Positions 52,923-62,958 of a DNA stretch of 64,000 nucleotides are shown piece by piece. The stretch spans positions 204,516-268,515 of the forward strand of contig SHYS01000002.1 of assembly GCA_009692685.1 (NCBI GenBank). The letters are read 5' to 3'. This stretch comes from Dehalococcoidia bacterium (lineage in GTDB: Bacteria; Chloroflexota; Dehalococcoidia; UBA2979). The notes under the pieces are model-generated. The model ran no database searches, had not been told where the DNA came from, and saw nothing but the letters and a program-made list of their open reading frames with translations. Every line of letters begins with the position of its first letter. Position 1 is the stretch's first letter. Made by a program: the position numbers and the translations under genes.

Positions 52923-55019
52923 CTAGCCCAGCGCCTCGAGTTGTGAGGCGAGGGCCTCGGTGGTGGTCACTGGGAGCGCGCAGACCATGTCTTCGCAGAG
53001 GTAAGCCGCTGCCTCCTTCGCCACGCCCCGGTCTTCGAGGATGGGGAGACCGATGCCTGCGGGGGCTGGCGCGAGCAACAACGCCGGCAGATACCGTGAG
53101 GCGGCTTCAGCCTCGAGCGGTGCCCGTGACTCTGCGCTGCCCACGATCGCAAGCTCCCGACGTGGTGACAGCATGAGCTCCGCAACCTGGAGCGCGCCAC
53201 CGACCGCGGACGGGTACTCGCCCAGCTGCGATAGCGTGCTTGCCGCGATCCCGCGTGCGAGGTCTTCCCAGTCGCGCCGCTCGTAGTACCGGCCGAGCCA
53301 CCAGGCGAGTTGCGCCGCGGCTGCGTTTCCGCTCGGCATCGGGCCGTCCTGCAACGAGCGCTGCCGGAAGAGCAGCGCTTCGGCATCGAGGGCGGTGTCG
53401 AAGAAGGTGCCTGAATCCTCGTCGAAGAACCGCGCCGTGAGTTCCTCGAGGAGCTGCGCTGCCCACTCGAGGTGTCCGAGCTGACCTGTGGCACGGTACA
53501 TCGCGACCAGTCCAAGGCCGACGAACGCATAGTCCTCGAGCATTCCGTCGACCCGAGAGACGCCGTCCTTGTAGGTGTGGAGCAGCCGGCCGTCGCGCCA
53601 CATCTGCTCGCGCAGGAAGGTCGCGCCCCGGCGTGCCGCCTCGACATAGCGCTGGTCACGGAGGACACGTCCTGCTTCGGCGAAGGCCGCAAGGGCGAGG
53701 CCGTTCCACGAGGCCAGCATTTTGTCATCAAATCCCGGTGGCACGCGCTGCGCGCGCGCCTCGAGCATCCGGGCGCGGAGCGCGGGTAGCCGCGCGCGTA
53801 GCTCGCCCTCGGCGATGCCGAGCTCCGCAGCGACGGCGACGCTAGGCCGATGGGTGCTCAGGACGTTGCTGCGTCCCAGCTCGGTGTGATGGGGGTCTTC
53901 GAAGTTGCCCTGAGTGGTGACGTTGTACCAGGCGTTGAACAGCGCCGCGTCATCGGCGCCGAGTACGGCCTCGACTTCCGCTGGTGTCCAGACGAAGAAC
54001 TTACCCTCGACGCCCTCGCTGTCGGCATCCTGCGCGCTGTAGAAGCCGCCGTCGGTGCCCACCATTTCCCGCAACAGGTAGTCGAGAGTCTCGCGCGTTA
54101 CCACATCGTAGCGCACGCGCTCCTCCGCGTTCGGGGCGACGAGGCTGGCATGGAGGTACACACGCGCCAGCTGCGCATTGTCGTAGAGCATCTTCTCGAA
54201 GTGCGGCACGAGCCAGCGCGTGTCCGTGCTGTACCGCGCGAAGCCGCCGCTGAGGTGGTCGTAGATCCCGCCGTTGGCCATCTGGCTCAGCGTGTGCAGC
54301 ACCATCTCGAGAGCACCCGGCTCCTCGAGTGTTGTGTTCGGCCGCAGGCGGGCATCCATCAGCAAGAAGTCGAGCAGTGCTGGTGACGGGAATTTCGGTG
54401 CGCGACCCCAGCCGCCGTAGGCGCGGTCGAACGACCTTGATAGCCGTGTGACCGCCGCAGCGGGCGCGTTGGCGTCGAGGTCGCTTTCGCGATCTGGGAT
54501 GCGGGCGGCGGCCTCGCGCAGCCGCCCGGTGATCTGTCCTGCAGAGGCGACCACCTTCTCGCGGTCGGCTGTCCACGCGCGCGTGACGGCATCGAGCACC
54601 GAGGGGAAGCTGGGCCGCCCGTAGCGGTCGTCGGGTGGAAAGTACGTGCCGGCGTAGAATGGCTCACCGTCGGGCGTGAGGAACACCGTCATCGGCCACC
54701 CGCCCTGACCGGCCAGCGCCTGTGTCGCCGTCATGTACACCGCATCGACGTCGGGGCGCTCTTCGCGGTCGACCTTGATGCTGACGAAGCCCTCGTTCAG
54801 CTGCGCGGCGATCGACGGGTTCTCGAACGACTCGTGCGCCATGACGTGGCACCAGTGGCACGACGAGTACCCAACGGAGAGCAGCACGGGCTTATTCTCG
54901 GCCCGCGCGCGCGCGAACGCCTCGTCACCCCACGGATACCAGTCCACGGGGTTTGTCGCGTGCTGCAACAGGTACGGGCTAGTCTCGCCTGCCAGCCGGT
55001 TGAGTTGAGGCGCGGTCAT
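52923..55019 (-). CDS. DUF255 protein with thioredoxin-like domain (YyaL/spermatogenesis-associated 20 type)
   Basis: A 698-residue protein. The N-terminal thioredoxin-like domain has C54-x2-C57 in [14 protein letters not shown] and [12 protein letters not shown] ahead. The [14 protein letters not shown] region and [14 protein letters not shown] follow. The rest is an alpha-toroid ([36 protein letters not shown]), as in N-acylglucosamine epimerase-like proteins. The function of the family is uncertain; cellobiose 2-epimerase-like or redox roles have been proposed. The ATG at 55019 overlaps the Doc stop by 4 bases. Confidence 0.88.
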   Translation of the reverse strand: MTAPQLNRLAGETSPYLLQHATNPVDWYPWGDEAFARARAENKPVLLSVGYSSCHWCHVMAHESFENPSIAAQLNEGFVSIKVDREERPDVDAVYMTATQALAGQGGWPMTVFLTPDGEPFYAGTYFPPDDRYGRPSFPSVLDAVTRAWTADREKVVASAGQITGRLREAAARIPDRESDLDANAPAAAVTRLSRSFDRAYGGWGRAPKFPSPALLDFLLMDARLRPNTTLEEPGALEMVLHTLSQMANGGIYDHLSGGFARYSTDTRWLVPHFEKMLYDNAQLARVYLHASLVAPNAEERVRYDVVTRETLDYLLREMVGTDGGFYSAQDADSEGVEGKFFVWTPAEVEAVLGADDAALFNAWYNVTTQGNFEDPHHTELGRSNVLSTHRPSVAVAAELGIAEGELRARLPALRARMLEARAQRVPPGFDDKMLASWNGLALAAFAEAGRVLRDQRYVEAARRGATFLREQMWRDGRLLHTYKDGVSRVDGMLEDYAFVGLGLVAMYRATGQLGHLEWAAQLLEELTARFFDEDSGTFFDTALDAEALLFRQRSLQDGPMPSGNAAAAQLAWWLGRYYERRDWEDLARGIAASTLSQLGEYPSAVGGALQVAELMLSPRRELAIVGSAESRAPLEAEAASRYLPALLLAPAPAGIGLPILEDRGVAKEAAAYLCEDMVCALPVTTTEALASQLEALG

Positions 55020-55456
55020 GGCGTGGCCACCGTCGTCGCACGGGACTCCTGCCAGCTGAGGTGGCGCGCCGCGGTCCAGCTCTCGTGATTCGCGTGGTTC
55101 GCGACCCAGCGTTCGCTCTCCGCGCGCGACATCGCGTTCGAGGACACGGCCAGTGCGAACGCAACGAGTTCGTCGTTTGACACGTGCAGACGCAAGCCGT
55201 TGCGCAGCAGGAACCACTCCATTGCCGTCACCGCAAGGCGCTTGTTGCTATCGATGTAGGTGTGGTTCTTGTTCAGGCTGTAGTGTAGCGGGGCCGCCTT
55301 TGCCTGCGCGGTGCGGTCCTGCGCGGTGCGGTAGTGTGGCCACCGAGGCTGGGCGAGCGCGGATTCGAGCAACGCATCGCCTCGGTCACCCGCCACATGG
55401 GAAGCTGGCAGGTCCGGGAAGAGGTCGATAGCGACCGCCTCGACGATCGAACGCAT
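55016..55456 (-). CDS. Doc/Fic family toxin-like protein
   Basis: A 146-residue protein with the Fic core [19 protein letters not shown] near residues 64-82, where H-x-F-x-D-A-N-K-R is usual; here the motif is [24 protein letters not shown] near residue 25-39 is typical of the Doc branch. Doc toxins phosphorylate EF-Tu. The frame continues upstream of the ATG at 55456 (LSRLYYLDRTD), so a non-ATG start may lie earlier. Its stop overlaps the DUF255 start by 4 bases. The antitoxin is uncertain (see 55492-55683). Confidence 0.75.
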   Translation of the reverse strand: MRSIVEAVAIDLFPDLPASHVAGDRGDALLESALAQPRWPHYRTAQDRTAQAKAAPLHYSLNKNHTYIDSNKRLAVTAMEWFLLRNGLRLHVSNDELVAFALAVSSNAMSRAESERWVANHANHESWTAARHLSWQESRATTVATP

Positions 55457-55491
55457 GTCTGTCCGGTCGAGGTAGTAGAGTCGGCTCAGTG

Positions 55492-55683
55492 CTAGTGCTT
55501 CTCGAGTTCGACGAGGGCGTCTGCGCGCCGAGCAACGAGGTCTCGGAGCTCACCGGCAGCGGTGGCCCCACCACGCCGAGCACGAGTGCCCGCCCCGCCG
55601 TCCGCAGCGCGGACGCGGTAGACAGCCTGGTCCTCAGCGAGGCCCTGCTGGGTACGAGGAGTGCGGACAGTGCGCTCAACCAT
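55492..55683 (-). CDS. Possible antitoxin of the Doc gene
   Basis: A 63-residue frame directly upstream of the Doc gene, in the position where an antitoxin would be expected. The C-terminal part (GELRDLVARRADALVELEKH) is helical, and the first part (VERTVRTPRTQQGL) is basic. I cannot match it to a known antitoxin family, and the start at 55683 has no clear ribosome binding site. It may be a shadow frame. Confidence 0.32.
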   Translation of the reverse strand: MVERTVRTPRTQQGLAEDQAVYRVRAADGGAGTRARRGGATAAGELRDLVARRADALVELEKH

Positions 55684-55743
55684 GGGTGGATTGTCGCACG
55701 GGTGTTCCGGTTTGCCCAGTCCCCGGCGCCTGCTCGGAACCAC

Positions 55744-56625
55744 CTACAGCAGCCCGCGCTCCTTCAGCAGCCGGTGCATTGTCGCGCCGATTTCCGAGGG
55801 TGATTGTGCCACCGAGGCGCCGGCGTTCACCAGGGCGAGCTTCTTCGCCTCGGCGGTGCCGGCCTTGCCGGCAATGATCGCGCCGGCGTGGCCCATGCGG
55901 CGGCCGGTGGGCGCCGTGGCACCCGCAATGAAGGCCGCGACCGGCTTCTTCATCGTAGTGATGTAATCCGCGGCCTCTTGCTCGGCTGTGCCGCCGATCT
56001 CGCCAATGAGCACGATGGCCGCGGTGTCGGGGTCCGCCTCGAACAGCTCGAGTGCCTCGCGCTGCGTGGTGCCGATGATCGGGTCGCCGCCCACGCCGAC
56101 GCTGCCCGATTGCCCAATGCCGAGGCGAGTGAGCTGGTCGACGGCCTCGTAGACGAGCGTGCCGGACCTCGAGATGACGCCCACGCTGCCCGGCATGTAC
56201 ACGTCGACGGGCATGATGCCCGCGCGCGCCAGCGCCATCGGGTTGATCACGCCCGGGCAGTTGGGTCCAATGAGGCGCGTCGTGCTGCCTCGGAGGTAGC
56301 GTTTCACCGCGACCATATCCCGCACCGGGATGCCCTCGGTGATGCAGATGGCGACCGGGATGCCCGCGTCCGCAGCCTCGAGAATGGCGTCGGCGGCCCC
56401 GGCTGCCGGGACGAAGATCAGCGAGGCGTTCGCACCCGTGGCGTGGACGGCCTGGCGCACGGTGTTGAACACCGGAATGCCTTCGATCTCCTGGCCACCG
56501 CGGCCGGGCGTGACGCCGCCAACCACCTTCGTGCCGTAGTCGAGCGAGTTACGCGCCTCGCGTGCGCCCGCAGCACCCATCCCCTGGATAAGGAGTCGCG
56601 TGTCTTCGTTCAGCAGTACGCCCAT
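55744..56625 (-). CDS. sucD: Succinate-CoA ligase subunit alpha
   Basis: A 293-residue subunit of the TCA-cycle enzyme that makes ATP or GTP from succinyl-CoA. The active-site phosphohistidine lies in [14 protein letters not shown] near the C-terminus, and the CoA-binding Rossmann part has [13 protein letters not shown]. Other blocks are [14 protein letters not shown] and [11 protein letters not shown]. It follows sucC by 59 bp on the same strand. The divergent small ORF region before the Doc gene separates it from that module. Confidence 0.96.
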   Translation of the reverse strand: MGVLLNEDTRLLIQGMGAAGAREARNSLDYGTKVVGGVTPGRGGQEIEGIPVFNTVRQAVHATGANASLIFVPAAGAADAILEAADAGIPVAICITEGIPVRDMVAVKRYLRGSTTRLIGPNCPGVINPMALARAGIMPVDVYMPGSVGVISRSGTLVYEAVDQLTRLGIGQSGSVGVGGDPIIGTTQREALELFEADPDTAAIVLIGEIGGTAEQEAADYITTMKKPVAAFIAGATAPTGRRMGHAGAIIAGKAGTAEAKKLALVNAGASVAQSPSEIGATMHRLLKERGLL

Positions 56626-56684
56626 TGATGTCTCCCTGCCGGGGTCGTTCGCGATCTGTTGAGGTCCTGAGGGGCGTGGCTCGG

Positions 56685-57845
56685 TTACCCCGCTGCCTTC
56701 ACTGCCTGGCGCGCCGCCTCGGCGAAGCCGTCGGCGCGAATCAGCTCGATGCCCGACTCGTCAAGGACTTTCATGCCCGCCTCCACGTTCGTACCCGCGA
56801 GGCGGACCACGGTCGGCTGTGGGATGTAGCCCTCGCGCTTCGCGATCACCACGCCCTCCGCGATGATGTCGGTCCGCGCAAGGCCGCCGAAGATGTTCAC
56901 CAGCACCGCGCTCACGTCGGGGTCCGCGCCGATGATCTTCAGCGCCGCGACCACGGCGTCCGGGTTGTTCTGCGTGCCAATGTCGAGGAAGTTCGCGGGC
57001 GCGCCGCCCTCGAACATGAGGGCGTCCATGGTGGCCATGGCGAGGCCAGCGCCGTTCACCAGACAGCCGATATTCCCATCGAGCTTCACGTAGTTCTCGA
57101 TGCCCGCCTCGTGCGCCTCGACCTCGCGCGCGTCCTCCTGCGAGGTGTCACGCAGCTCGAAGATCGCGCGCTGGCGGTAGTCGGCGTTGTCGTCGACGGA
57201 GAACTTCGCGTCCGCAGCCAGCACGCGACCATCCTCGGTAACGACGAGCGGGTTGACCTCGGCGAGCAATGCGTCATTTTCCTCGAACGCCTTGACGAGC
57301 GCCGCCATGAGCGCCGTCGCCGGCCGCAACTGGTCGCCATCGAGGCCGGTCGCGAATGCGAGCGCCCGCGCCTGGTAGCCCTGGAAGCCGACGGTCGGGT
57401 CGATCCGCTGCTGATGGATCTGCTCGGGTGTGTTCGCCGCCACCTCCTCGATGTCCATGCCGCCTGCCGCTGAAGCGATGACGACGGGCATGCCCGAGGC
57501 GTTGTCGATGATCACGCTCAGATAGAGCTCGCGGTCGATCGCGAGCTGCTCTTCGACCAGCACGGAGGAAACGGGCAGCCCGGCGGGGCCTGTCTGATGA
57601 GTGACGAGCTGCATGCCGAGGATCTCGCTCGCGGCCTTGCGCGCTTCCTCGGGGGTGCTGGCGAGCTTCACGCCGCCGCCCTTACCTCGACCGCCCGTGT
57701 GCACTTGCGCCTTTACCACCACCTTGCCGCCCAGTTCGGTGGCGATCGTCGCCGCCTCCTCGGGGGTGCTGGCGACTCGGCCCTTTGGCACGGGTACCCC
57801 GTATTTCGCGAGGAGCGTCTTGGCCTGATACTCGTGCAGCTTCAT
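56685..57845 (-). CDS. sucC: Succinate-CoA ligase subunit beta
   Basis: A 386-residue ATP-grasp subunit. [20 protein letters not shown] is the typical N-terminus, and the start at 57845 has GAGGCGTCAC directly upstream; the frame opens 79 codons earlier but without any family sequence. Other blocks are [25 protein letters not shown]-like [15 protein letters not shown] and [12 protein letters not shown] with GGLARTDI. It pairs with sucD in the order C-D. The product links the TCA cycle to the CoA-transferases in this window. Confidence 0.96.
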   Translation of the reverse strand: MKLHEYQAKTLLAKYGVPVPKGRVASTPEEAATIATELGGKVVVKAQVHTGGRGKGGGVKLASTPEEARKAASEILGMQLVTHQTGPAGLPVSSVLVEEQLAIDRELYLSVIIDNASGMPVVIASAAGGMDIEEVAANTPEQIHQQRIDPTVGFQGYQARALAFATGLDGDQLRPATALMAALVKAFEENDALLAEVNPLVVTEDGRVLAADAKFSVDDNADYRQRAIFELRDTSQEDAREVEAHEAGIENYVKLDGNIGCLVNGAGLAMATMDALMFEGGAPANFLDIGTQNNPDAVVAALKIIGADPDVSAVLVNIFGGLARTDIIAEGVVIAKREGYIPQPTVVRLAGTNVEAGMKVLDESGIELIRADGFAEAARQAVKAAG

Positions 57846-58031
57846 GTGACGCCTCGATGTGCGCTTGTGTCTTCGATGTGAGTTCGTGGGGCCCGCGCGA
57901 TGGTAGTCGGGCGCAGGTGTGGACTCAAGGTGAGGAGGGGGCGTGCTGCCCTGAGGCGTGGCTCCGACTGGGACCACGGGCGTGCTCGGCGAGAGGCCCG
58001 CGATGCTTCGCCCATAACTCGATGAGCGGCG

Positions 58032-58550
58032 ATGATGCCGCGCATGGTCGTCACCCGGATTCTCGTTGTTGGCGATACCCACGTGTACTCATGGGAGGAC
58101 GTGCACCCCGACATCCGCGCTGCGGTCGCCGTGGCGGACATCGCCGTCCACTGCGGCGACGTGATCCGCTTCGACGTCTCTGACGGCTTCATCGCCGAGG
58201 CGAAGCGCGCGGTCGTCGTCCACGGTAACTCGGACCCGGTGGAGCTCCGTCAGGGGCTGCCGTACCGCCGCATCTTCGAGGTCGATGGCGTACGCATCGG
58301 GGTCACGCACCCCTCGTGGGCCGGTCCGGAGTTCGAACCGCAGGTGCTGCGCGGTGACTTTCCAGAAGGGGTGGACGTAATCCTCTACGGCCACCTGCAC
58401 TACCCAATCAACACGGTTATCGATGGCGTTCTGTACCTCAACGGCGGCCAGGGCTACCCGAGCTTCCTCGTTCCCTGCAACGTCGCGTGGCTCACCATCG
58501 AGAACGGCATCCCTCGAGGCGAAATCGTCGAGATCGCGCCGCCGCTGTAG
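58032..58550 (+). CDS. YfcE/MJ0936-type metallophosphoesterase
   Basis: A 172-residue calcineurin-like phosphoesterase. Metal-binding motifs are VVGDTHVYS (13-21), VHCGDVI (39-45), VHGNSDP (62-68) and YGHLHYP near 119. Relatives hydrolyse phosphodiesters such as bis-pNPP in vitro; the natural substrate is unknown. The start is ATG 58032, with other Mets at codons 2 and 5. It is transcribed away from sucC, which starts at 57845, so the intergenic region between them should carry both promoters. Confidence 0.9.
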   Translation: MMPRMVVTRILVVGDTHVYSWEDVHPDIRAAVAVADIAVHCGDVIRFDVSDGFIAEAKRAVVVHGNSDPVELRQGLPYRRIFEVDGVRIGVTHPSWAGPEFEPQVLRGDFPEGVDVILYGHLHYPINTVIDGVLYLNGGQGYPSFLVPCNVAWLTIENGIPRGEIVEIAPPL

Positions 58551-58574
58551 GGCTCTGATTCCCGAGTCTGATTC

Positions 58575-58662
58575 TGGCGGAGGGGGTGGGATTCGAACCC
58601 ACGGAGGCTTGCGCCTCGACTGTTTTCAAGACAGTTTCCTTCAACCGCTCGGACACCCCTCC
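58575..58662 (-). tRNA. tRNA-Ser (anticodon TGA)
   Basis: A class II tRNA with acceptor stem GGAGGGG/CCCCTCC, anticodon stem ACTGT/ACAGT around loop CTTGAAA, and a long variable arm (CGAGGCGCAAGCCTCC region). The T-loop is TTCGAAT. CCA is encoded (58575-58577). Decodes UCA. Confidence 0.96.
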
Positions 58663-58841
58663 GCGGGTGCGCCTGCGCTTTCCGGGCCCTCCGATCGTAC
58701 TGTGCGCCTCTGGTTGTGGCTCGGGTTCTGCCTCCCGTCGCAGCGCCAGTCGTGGACGCTCAGGCGACGCCTCGGTAGGATGGCGCGGGGCCAGCCTTAG
58801 TCCGGGCCCTCGATTGAACACGCGCCTCGGGAGGTCAGCCG

Positions 58842-59993
58842 GTGACGTTCGTCATCACGCAGCCGTGCATCGACACCACTGACCAGTCGTGCGTCGAGGT
58901 CTGCCCGGTCGACTGTATCCACTTCGAGTCCGGCGCCGACCGGATGCTCTACATCAACCCCGCGGAGTGCATCGACTGCGGCGCCTGTCAGCCTGCCTGC
59001 CCCGTCTCCGCCATCTTCCCCGACGCCGACGTGCCGGCCGAGATGCAGGTCTTCGCCGGTATCAACGCCCAGTGGTATTCGGACCCCGCTGGCGCACGTA
59101 ACGAGATGCAGAAGCTCGCCGGTGGCGCGGCGCCGCCCTCGCCCGCCTCGCCCGCCTCAAGCTCCGCCGAGGGGGCCAGTTCCGAGGCCACGCCCGCTGC
59201 TGCGGCTCCCGTAGCTGCCACGGCGGCACCGGCCGCGCGCAAGGCGCCTCCGCAGGCAATCGCGCAGCAGGTTGTCGCGCGTCCGCTTCCCGGGGGCCTA
59301 GGTGACGGCCCGGCGCACCTCAAGCCGGGGTCGCTCGTCGGGCTCGTGGGCATTGCCCTCGTGTTCTTCTTCGCGGTCGTACTCGTCCCGGGGCCGATCC
59401 TCATCGAGTTCGCGCCACTGCATTTCAAGCTGGGCGCGACGGTCCTCGCCGCGCTGCCGCTGATGCTGCCATTCATCTACATGTTCATCCGCGGTGAGTG
59501 GCGCGCCATGGCTTCGTTCGCCTCGAAGGGCGGGCGGCGCACCATGGAGTGGCGTGGCGTGCCCACCGAATGGCGTCGCAGCGAGGAGATGCGCTCCTTC
59601 TCCCTGCAGAAGACCGTCCAGCTCATCGCCGCGGCGCGCTACGACTTCCCCTCGACGGGCGAGCCGGGCCTGCGCACGCACGTCAACCTGCCCAACCTCT
59701 CGATGGCGCTGGAGTTCAGCGGTGAGAAGGTCTGGCCCGATATCCTTGTGGTGACGCAGCCGGGCAACAAGCCGGCGATGGTCGTGCAGGTCGAGACCCG
59801 CGAGACGCTGACGCGCGAGCAGGCGCTCTATGTCTGGTCGCGCCTCGAGAACGAGCAGGCGCCGCTCGATGTCTACGTGCCGGCCGGGCTTGCCGCGCGG
59901 GCGAAGGACTACGCGCGCGCCGCGGGCATCAAGCACATCCGCTTCCGCACCTTCCGCTGGCAGCCTTTTGGGATGATCGTCCGCGAGGTCTAG
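58842..59993 (+). CDS. Ferredoxin-transmembrane fusion with a C-terminal nuclease-like domain
   Basis: A 383-residue protein of three parts. Residues 1-65 are an FdxA-like 7Fe/8Fe ferredoxin with CIDTTDQSCVEVCPVDC and CIDCGACQPACPV. An Ala/Pro-rich linker (90-150) leads to two membrane helices (about 167-185 and 195-212). The C-terminal domain (265-383) has PDILVVTQ, PAMVVQVETRETLTREQA and PLDVYVPAGLA, which resembles PD-(D/E)XK-type domains, although this is by eye. I know no experimental counterpart. The start is GTG 58842 with GGAGGT. It is probably membrane-bound and involved in electron transfer. Confidence 0.8.
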   Translation: MTFVITQPCIDTTDQSCVEVCPVDCIHFESGADRMLYINPAECIDCGACQPACPVSAIFPDADVPAEMQVFAGINAQWYSDPAGARNEMQKLAGGAAPPSPASPASSSAEGASSEATPAAAAPVAATAAPAARKAPPQAIAQQVVARPLPGGLGDGPAHLKPGSLVGLVGIALVFFFAVVLVPGPILIEFAPLHFKLGATVLAALPLMLPFIYMFIRGEWRAMASFASKGGRRTMEWRGVPTEWRRSEEMRSFSLQKTVQLIAAARYDFPSTGEPGLRTHVNLPNLSMALEFSGEKVWPDILVVTQPGNKPAMVVQVETRETLTREQALYVWSRLENEQAPLDVYVPAGLAARAKDYARAAGIKHIRFRTFRWQPFGMIVREV

Positions 59994-60031
59994 CTCGAGA
60001 CCCACTGCTCCCGAGCGTGTGCCGCCGCCTT

Positions 60032-60149
60032 CCCAGTTCGTGGTGAGCCTGTCGAACCACACCGCCCGGCTCGATGGCGCGCTGTTCGTGCCCGGACCGA
60101 AAGCGGGAAATCGTGGATCCCGCTGGCCTTCGACAGGCTCAGGCCGAAT
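60032..60149. repeat. REP-like inverted repeat related to 13838-13969
   Basis: The left arm contains TTCGTGGTGAGCCTGTCGAA (about 60037-60056) and the right arm TTCGACAGGCTCAGGCCGAA (about 60129-60148), inverted. The core TGAGCCTGTCGAA is shared exactly. It lies between the ferredoxin fusion and the convergent cheW gene. Together with 13838-13969 this shows a dispersed family. Confidence 0.72.
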
Positions 60150-60187
60150 GGGGACGGCTTCCGCTCCTGTCGTCGGCCCCTTCCGCG

Positions 60188-60679
60188 TTACGCGGCGATC
60201 GCCGTCTGCTCGCGGCTCGCCAGCAAGAGTGCTACCTGGGCGCACTCTGCGAGTGCACGCTCGATGTCCAGCAGGATCAGCAGCCTGCCGTCGAGGTTCG
60301 CGATGCCATCGAGGTAGTACGAGTCCATCGTCGTGATCACCGTCGAGGGCGCCTCGACGCTCGAGGCGGGGATGCGCAGCACTGCGCGCACGCCGTCCAC
60401 GATCACCACGATGCCTGCCCCGCCGATGTCGACCACTACAACCCGGCTTGCCACCGTCGTCTCCGTGACCTCCAGGCCGAAGCGCAGCCGCAGGTCCACC
60501 ACCGGGATCACGGTGCCGCGGAGATTCATCACGCCCTCGACGTACGCGGGTGCATCGGGGACACGCGTCACGTGCTGCATGCGGATAATCGCGCGGACCG
60601 TGTTGATATCTACGCCGAAGCTTTCGCCTGCGAGGTCGAAGACCACGAGCTGACGCTCGTTCGAGTTATGAGTGTTCAT
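60188..60679 (-). CDS. cheW: Chemotaxis coupling protein CheW
   Basis: A 163-residue SH3-like adaptor that links chemoreceptors to the CheA kinase. Typical segments are QLVVFDLAGESFGVDINTVR, VPDAPAYVEGVMNLRGTVIPV and VDGVRAVLRIPAS. The start chosen is ATG 60679 after GAGGC. The gene diverges from the chemoreceptor gene at 61016, giving a minimal CheW-MCP pair. No cheA, cheB, cheR or cheY is visible, so the core kinase is elsewhere. Confidence 0.92.
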   Translation of the reverse strand: MNTHNSNERQLVVFDLAGESFGVDINTVRAIIRMQHVTRVPDAPAYVEGVMNLRGTVIPVVDLRLRFGLEVTETTVASRVVVVDIGGAGIVVIVDGVRAVLRIPASSVEAPSTVITTMDSYYLDGIANLDGRLLILLDIERALAECAQVALLLASREQTAIAA

Positions 60680-60778
60680 CGTGTGCCTCACCGGACTCGT
60701 GGGTGGCGCCTGGCCCGCCGGATTCACCACGAGTATCGACGTGCGGTCGGCGCGTGAGCAGTAAGGGTAATCACGATT

Positions 60779-60828
60779 CCCCGGTCACCTGCCGTTCCGG
60801 CGGGCACGACTCGCGCCAGCTTCCGGGG
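60779..60828. other. Structured element in the cheW-chemoreceptor divergent region
   Basis: An outer stem CCCCGG (60779-60784) with CCGGGG (60823-60828) encloses an inner 7-bp hairpin (60788-60794 with 60798-60804). It does not match a riboswitch that I can name. The rest of 60731-61015 shows nothing clear. Confidence 0.35.
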
Positions 60829-61015
60829 CTTGCTGCTGCTACGAGCTTCCCACTGCTCAGTCTGACAAATGCAGTGTTGATCTGGACTTTGGACTGGAAC
60901 GAATGGCGAAAAGTTCACCCCCCGTGTGGAAGCCCCGAGGCGCCACTCTCTGGCGGACGCGAGGATTGCTTCAGCGACTTCTTGCATAGCTGACGTATGC
61001 CGTCGGAGGGCGCAT

Positions 61016-62810
61016 ATGCGTCTGAACATTCTAACGAAATTGCTTGGGGGGTTCGGGATCGTCCTCGCACTCACCGGGGCTGTGGCCCACGACGTCGACA
61101 CCATGTACCAGGAAGGCACCCTGGGCATCGTTTACGCCTTGAAGACGAACGAGCAGATGATCGCCAGCACTCGTGAAGAGAAACGCGCCTTTCTCACCGC
61201 GGCCGGCGAGGCCCGCAACAAGCTGATCGAGCGGTCCCGTGAAGAGATAGCGGAAGCCTCCCAGCACATGAAGGATTACGAGAAGACCTACGCGAGCGCC
61301 GAAGACCGCAAGATGTGGGAAGCGGTCGTCGCGCAGGTGACACATGTCCAGGATCAGCGTGAAGGCGTCCTGCACCTCCTCGAGCAGGGCAAGGACGCCG
61401 AGGCGAAGGCGCTTGTCGCCACGATGACGGACGCCGTCACCGAGATGAATGAGGCCCTCGACGGGGCCGGCGACGCCAACATGGAGTTGACCACCGCGCT
61501 CAAGAGCGACGCCGACGCGACCGCCAGCTCGGGCGAGCAGCTCGTGCTCGTGGCTTCCGTTCTTGCCGTGCTCGTTGGCCTCGCCATCGGCTTCTGGCTG
61601 TCGCGTGGTATCTCCACGGCGTGACCAAGATGAAGCGCGCCGCCGAGGGCATCGCCCAGGGCAACCTGGTCCAGGACGTGAAGGTCTCCTCGAAGGACGA
61701 GATCGGCGAGATGGGCACCGCCTTCGAGAACATGATCGACTTCCTGTCGAACGCGGTTGGCGAAGTACGCCAGACCGCAGAAGCGCTTGAGGTGCAGAAG
61801 GCCCAGCTCGCCGGAGTGGCTGAGCAGGCTGAGGAGGCCACGGATGCCGTCGCCAAGGGCGCCGACGAGGTCGCGAAGGCCGCCAGCGAGGTTGCCAAGA
61901 CGTCCACGCAGCTCGCCGATGGCGCTCCCAGCAGTCGGTGAACGTCCAGAGCGTGAACCGCTCAGTCGACGAGCTGTCGACCACCATCGGTCAGGTTGCC
62001 GCGGGTGCGGCCGACCAGGCGAAGTCCATCGCCGAGGTGACGGCTGCCTCGGAGGAGGTCGCCGGTGCGGCTCGCGAGGTCGCCACGCGCGCTCAGGAGG
62101 CCGAGCAGGAGGCGAAGAACGCCGCCAGCATCGCCTAGGATGGCGCCGTTTCGGTCACCAAGACCGTCGAGGGCATCGACCGTATCCAGAGTGCTCTCGC
62201 GTCGACTTCGGCCGAGGTCGCCTCGCTGGGTTCGCGGTCGGAGGAGATCGGCAAGATCGTCGCCGTCATCGATGACATCGCGGCGCAGACCAACCTGCTG
62301 GCGCTCAACGCCGCCATCGAGGCAGCGCGAGCTGGTGAGCAGGGCCGCTGGTTCGCGGTGGTGGCCGATGAGGTGCGCATCCTGCAGGCCTCGACGCAGA
62401 TCAGCAACCAGATCAGCCATATCAACGAGGCCGCGGCCGGCATGCGCCAGTCCGGCGACGAGATGTCCCGACGCATCGAGGACATCCGGGGCGTGGTGGA
62501 GCAGAACTCCGCGGCGACCGCGCAGATGGAGGTCACCGCCTCGACCGTGGCCGAATCGGTCACCACGATTGCGTCGGTCGCGGAGGAGAACTCCGCCGCC
62601 ACCGAGGAGGGCTCGGCCTCGACCGAGGAGATGGCCGCCAGCGCCGAGGAGATGACGGCCAGCGCCGCCTCACTTCGCCGTCAGGTGAGCGACGTGACCG
62701 CCGCCAGCCACGACTTGGGCACGATGGCCACCAACCTGACCAAGCAGGTCGCGGCATTCCGCCTTCGCGGGAACAATGGCCCGCTGTGGCGCCTGGAACC
62801 GAAGGACTAG
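61016..62810 (+). pseudogene. Methyl-accepting chemotaxis protein gene with two frameshifts and one nonsense codon
   Basis: The N-terminus starts at ATG 61016 with GGAGGG upstream. TM1, a four-helix-bundle sensor domain (TMYQEGTLGIVYALKTNEQM onward) and TM2 (VLAVLVGLAIGFWLSRGI) are read in the first frame. A one-base loss near 61621 shifts the HAMP domain (TKMKRAAEGIAQGNL) into a second frame, a further one near 61925 restarts at NVQSVNRSVDEL, and TAG at 62136-62138 replaces a probable CAG. The signalling hairpin is then clear: [20 protein letters not shown] and [15 protein letters not shown] replaces the usual G in GRGF. Either decayed or poorly assembled. Confidence 0.82.
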
Positions 62811-62884
62811 AAGGTCGCCGCCTTCGGCTGGGACGACGAAGACCAAGCCTAGGCCGCCTAGTTCTCCGATCAAGCAGAAAGCCG

Positions 62885-62914
62885 CGAGACGCCTGTATTG
62901 AAACAGGCGTCTCG
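62885..62914 (+). terminator. Hairpin terminator after the chemoreceptor gene
   Basis: A perfect 12-bp stem (62885-62896 with 62903-62914) with a 6-base loop, 74 bp after the chemoreceptor stop codon. There is no T-run downstream. Confidence 0.6.
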
Positions 62915-62958
62915 ACGGTGAGGGAGCGAATTCAGTGAACGAGCAGGTTCGTCAGGCA

